Assembly (NCBI GenBank): GCA_006503475.1
Contig: RSEH01000039.1
Span: 1-64,000, forward strand
From: Stentor roeselii
Lineage: Eukaryota; Ciliophora; Heterotrichea; Heterotrichida; Stentoridae
Direction: 5' to 3'
Length of the DNA: 64,000 nt
Part shown: positions 61,392-64,000 of the stretch, one piece after another
Layout of the letters: each line of letters begins with the position of its first letter
How positions within the stretch are numbered: the first letter of the stretch is position 1
Translations under genes and position numbers: made by a program
The notes under the pieces: model-generated
What the model was told of the DNA's origin: nothing
Seen by the model: only the letters and a program-made list of their open reading frames with translations
The model's database searches: none

Positions 61392-63813
61392 AGCCACGGC
61401 CTTGTCTCTTCATTTTTAGCATCTCTTCTACTGTTAATGGACGTCGCCCGCCTGACTTGCCTTGGTTCGAAGGAGCTGAGGAGGTGTTAGATGACATTGA
61501 AGCACTTGGAGCCGCTTGAATTGGCTGCCCTGGCTTCGGGATGCGAAGTTGGGCTTGTTTTGACTCGGATTTGTTTAGAATTACTAAACTTTGACTGATT
61601 GCTTGCATTACTTGCTCTAGTTCTTCAAGTAATTGAGGAAGAGAATAGGAATTTTCTTGAACACCTTCGTATATCGCTTCTAAATAACCTAAAACTCCAT
61701 TTTCAAGAGCTGAGGCTACTGCTTGTCGTTCGTTTATGATTTTTTCGTTCATTGATTGCAGGTTGATTATTGTCTGTTGAAGGTCTTTATGCTGCTTGTC
61801 ACCTGATGGCTGTTTGTAAGAATTCATTGAAGAGATCATTCTATCAAGTTCCAGTTTTTGATTTTCAATGATATGAGAAAGTTCGTTGATTTTTTCCTCA
61901 GCTGTAAGCATCTGCAAAGGGACAAACGACTCATTATCGAGAGTGACAGTATCAGTGGAATAAGGAGGATATCTTTTTGGTTCTTTATAGTAATGGAGTT
62001 CAGGGGTTTCATCAGCAGGTATTTGAATCTTATGAACCCTGAGCATATTTTCAAGTTGAGCACATCGATTAGACTTATAATCCAAGTTTTCCTCAGTTTC
62101 TCTATGAATCCGGTCATAAGCATCGAGTTCCTCCTGCAGTTGAATAATCGTCTCATCTCTTTCATTCAACCTGGCAGTGAGAGCGATCATGATATCCCTT
62201 TGCCTCAACAACAACTGTTTATACCTGTCAATCTGCGCCTTGTCCTCCTCAATCTGTGTCCTTTCCTTCTCAATCTCCTGCAACTTACTCTCATATTCCT
62301 TCCTTATCGCCTTCTGCTTCTCTTCAAGAGCCGTGATAAACTGAGGAGTCTCTTCCAACTTCTTCCCTCCAATCAACAACTGAGAATTCATCAACCTTAT
62401 TTTTTCCTCTAATTTCCTCTTCTCCTCCTTTTCACTGATAAACTCCTGAGAGCGAATATCAGGTCCTTCACTTTCACGATCGAATTTTCGCCCTTCATCG
62501 ATCATTCTTTGCATTTCAAAAACTGCCTTGTTTTTCTGGTCAAGTTCTTGTCGGAGTTTTTTAAGTTCGACTTCGTATTTTCTTAGTAAAGTTTTTTGGT
62601 CGATATCTGCGTTGATTTTAGGAATATTTCTGATGTTTTTGGCACGGTTAGCGAATTTTATTGAAGAAAGACTTTCACCGAATGCGTCGATTGCAGGTGA
62701 AATCATGGCCATCATAGTTGTTTTACAGTTACCGCCAAGGGAGTCTTCGAGGAGTCGAGTTAGTTTTGAGTCGCGGTAAGGAATGTGCGTCCGAGGCTTG
62801 GTGTCTGTTAAGGCGGCGATCACGTTGCCTAACGCGGAAAGGGATTGGTTGATTTTTTTGGATTCTTCTAAACGCTTGCCTGTCGCGCCTGTGACTCGCA
62901 CTCGCTCGCTACCTGCAAGGTCGACTAGGTTTAACTTGCCTACTGTTATTTCTTGACCGTCTTCTCCACCTTCAATCATGTGCTCAACGATTATTATGAA
63001 GACTGCGTGGCTTCTTGAACTCACGTCGTTCATCTTTGTACTCGCTGTCGCTCGTGTTGTTTCTCCTTTTTGCATTAGGCTGCATATGTCAGCTGGACTG
63101 CGTACAGCCCATTCACTAAGCCCTTCAACAAAAACCCCTCTTCTTTTCTCCTCCCTGATCTGCAAAGTACCTCTATCCGGTTTTAACAAATCCGAAATGA
63201 ACTCATTATAAATCTGAAGATAAGAAGCTCTAACCATGAAAGTCGCATTCGCACTTTGCGAAGATTCAATAAACTTAAAAATCTCTTCAGAAGCCCTAGG
63301 AACAATTCCCCTCTGAGGATCAGTAGAGTTATACTTAAACCCTTCCATGGTATAAGTTTTTCCAGTTCCAGTTTGTCCATAAGCCAAAAGTGTTGCATTA
63401 TACCCTTCAAGCACTGACAAAACAGCAGCCCTTGCAGTGTTTTCATAGACTTGCACCTGGGTAGAGTCCTGGTCGTATATATAATCAAAAGTAAAGTGAT
63501 GATATGTCACCAGGCCCGGGTTTTCTTGAATGTCCTGTTCGCGCTCCATGTCATTCGAAGCAGCTCCAAGGTACTCCAATACAGAGATTTGCTTGTGGTC
63601 TGGACTCACTGAAACAATAGGAGAAAAGCCGTAGTAAGAGTCGATTTCTCGGGGCAAAGGAGGACGCACTCTAATCACTACTTTAAAATTTTCACGGTTG
63701 TCACTTGAGACCATGTTCGAGAACTGGTAAGTGCTCGATGTTAAACTTGCTGGGGTACTCGCTGAGTTACGACTGTCGAAACCTGAGTTGTATAAGTTGC
63801 GGGAATCGTACAT
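61384..63813 (-). CDS. Kinesin, N-terminal motor, unassigned subfamily
   Basis: Protein of 809 residues. The motor spans about 43-395 (VVIRVRPPLPREID) with P-loop GQTGTGKTYTMEG, switch I NDVSSRSHAVF, switch II LVDLAGSERV and YRDSKLTRLLEDSLGGNCKT. It has an insert of about 25 residues in the early motor (SNDMEREQDIQENPG). A long coiled coil from about 410 to 760 follows, and a Gln/Pro/Ser-rich tail (SMSSNTSSAPSNQGKSGGRR). Catalytic motifs are complete. It does not match kinesin-1 or kinesin-2 tails and may be a ciliate or algal orphan type. It ends in TGA. Confidence 0.88.
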   Translation of the reverse strand: MYDSRNLYNSGFDSRNSASTPASLTSSTYQFSNMVSSDNRENFKVVIRVRPPLPREIDSYYGFSPIVSVSPDHKQISVLEYLGAASNDMEREQDIQENPGLVTYHHFTFDYIYDQDSTQVQVYENTARAAVLSVLEGYNATLLAYGQTGTGKTYTMEGFKYNSTDPQRGIVPRASEEIFKFIESSQSANATFMVRASYLQIYNEFISDLLKPDRGTLQIREEKRRGVFVEGLSEWAVRSPADICSLMQKGETTRATASTKMNDVSSRSHAVFIIIVEHMIEGGEDGQEITVGKLNLVDLAGSERVRVTGATGKRLEESKKINQSLSALGNVIAALTDTKPRTHIPYRDSKLTRLLEDSLGGNCKTTMMAMISPAIDAFGESLSSIKFANRAKNIRNIPKINADIDQKTLLRKYEVELKKLRQELDQKNKAVFEMQRMIDEGRKFDRESEGPDIRSQEFISEKEEKRKLEEKIRLMNSQLLIGGKKLEETPQFITALEEKQKAIRKEYESKLQEIEKERTQIEEDKAQIDRYKQLLLRQRDIMIALTARLNERDETIIQLQEELDAYDRIHRETEENLDYKSNRCAQLENMLRVHKIQIPADETPELHYYKEPKRYPPYSTDTVTLDNESFVPLQMLTAEEKINELSHIIENQKLELDRMISSMNSYKQPSGDKQHKDLQQTIINLQSMNEKIINERQAVASALENGVLGYLEAIYEGVQENSYSLPQLLEELEQVMQAISQSLVILNKSESKQAQLRIPKPGQPIQAAPSASMSSNTSSAPSNQGKSGGRRPLTVEEMLKMKRQGRGYE

Positions 63814-64000
63814 TTATTTGATAGGTTTGGCTTCATTCTGGAATAGAAATGATAAAATAAGATTAGTTAGTAAGAGTTTGAGTATTTCCTTAAAAAGATC
63901 AGGAAACTTGTGGAAATCAAGAAAATTGGTAAATGGAGAATTAGGATGCAGGAGAATAGGTGATTGTAGTGCCTTGTCTTTGGATCTGTTAAACAGATCG
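63814..64000 (-). CDS. Possible C-terminal end of a gene beyond the window
   Basis: The minus-strand frame is open from the window edge for 61 codons (SPILLHPNSPFTNFLDFHKF), ending TAA at 63814-63816, directly before the kinesin ATG. Such abutting junctions occur elsewhere here. The part near 63.83-63.9 kb is AT-rich, so a chance open frame is equally possible. Confidence 0.3.
   Translation of the reverse strand, partial: DLFNRSKDKALQSPILLHPNSPFTNFLDFHKFPDLFKEILKLLLTNLILSFLFQNEAKPIK

Noticed and set aside
63982-63999. Short palindrome gatctgttaaacagatc
   Set aside because: Seven-base arms around three bases can arise by chance. No RNA gene or terminator context is visible at the window edge.
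1-64000. Alternative genetic code (TGA, TAA or TAG as sense)
   Set aside because: More than twenty long conserved genes are free of in-frame stops in the standard code, and all three stop codons are used at gene ends.
1-64000. tRNA or rRNA genes
   Set aside because: I saw no cloverleaf-like T-loop/A-box arrangement or conserved rRNA segment by eye. A covariance-model scan was not possible.

Overview
The window reads as macronuclear DNA of a heterotrich ciliate close to Stentor. Long open frames read through in the standard code: TAA and TAG are never needed as sense codons, and TGA ends genes at 35224 and 61384. Eight introns can be placed by reading-frame logic. All are exactly 15 nt, start GT, end AG, and have A at position 10. 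Gene content is typically ciliate: ciliary proteins, CDPKs, WD40 proteins, a Piwi protein and furin-repeat surface proteins. I could run no database search, so family names rest on recognised motifs and remembered family sequences.

Layout. Bases 1-19.5 kb are gene-poor and AT-rich, and look like a decay zone. They hold the probable end of a gene (1-78), a WD40/TRP-like channel fusion (2978-6562), two decayed copies of a RING/zinc-finger gene (about 7.6-9.7 kb), a decayed Lys/Ser-rich repeat protein (9.8-11.2 kb), a zinc-finger/coiled-coil/WD gene carrying an array of intron-like units (11.4-12.4 kb), a small secreted protein and a large WD40 protein. From 19.5 kb to the end the genes are packed almost without spacers.

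The dense part includes a CCDC151/ODAD3-like docking protein, CCDC61/VFL3, two kinesins, a MYST acetyltransferase, a Polo-like kinase, an intact RING/beta-sandwich gene, an NADP-dependent reductase, tandem CDPKs, a 2000-residue furin-repeat receptor, a CCCH protein, a DEAH helicase, an XMAP215/CKAP5 TOG protein, a pair of PH-plus-papain-like proteins, a kelch protein, a Piwi protein, V-ATPase subunit E and CFAP52. Many serve cilia, basal bodies, centrioles or microtubules, but nothing in the sequence shows that they are co-regulated.

The most unusual item is at 12059-12239. It is a run of ten GTAA...AG units of 15-16 nt, the size and shape of the host's own introns, most separated by 3 nt and sitting inside a WD40 blade. 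Also notable are gene junctions with 2-15 nt spacers or overlaps, and a 67-bp tandem triplication that copied a gene-end/gene-start junction.
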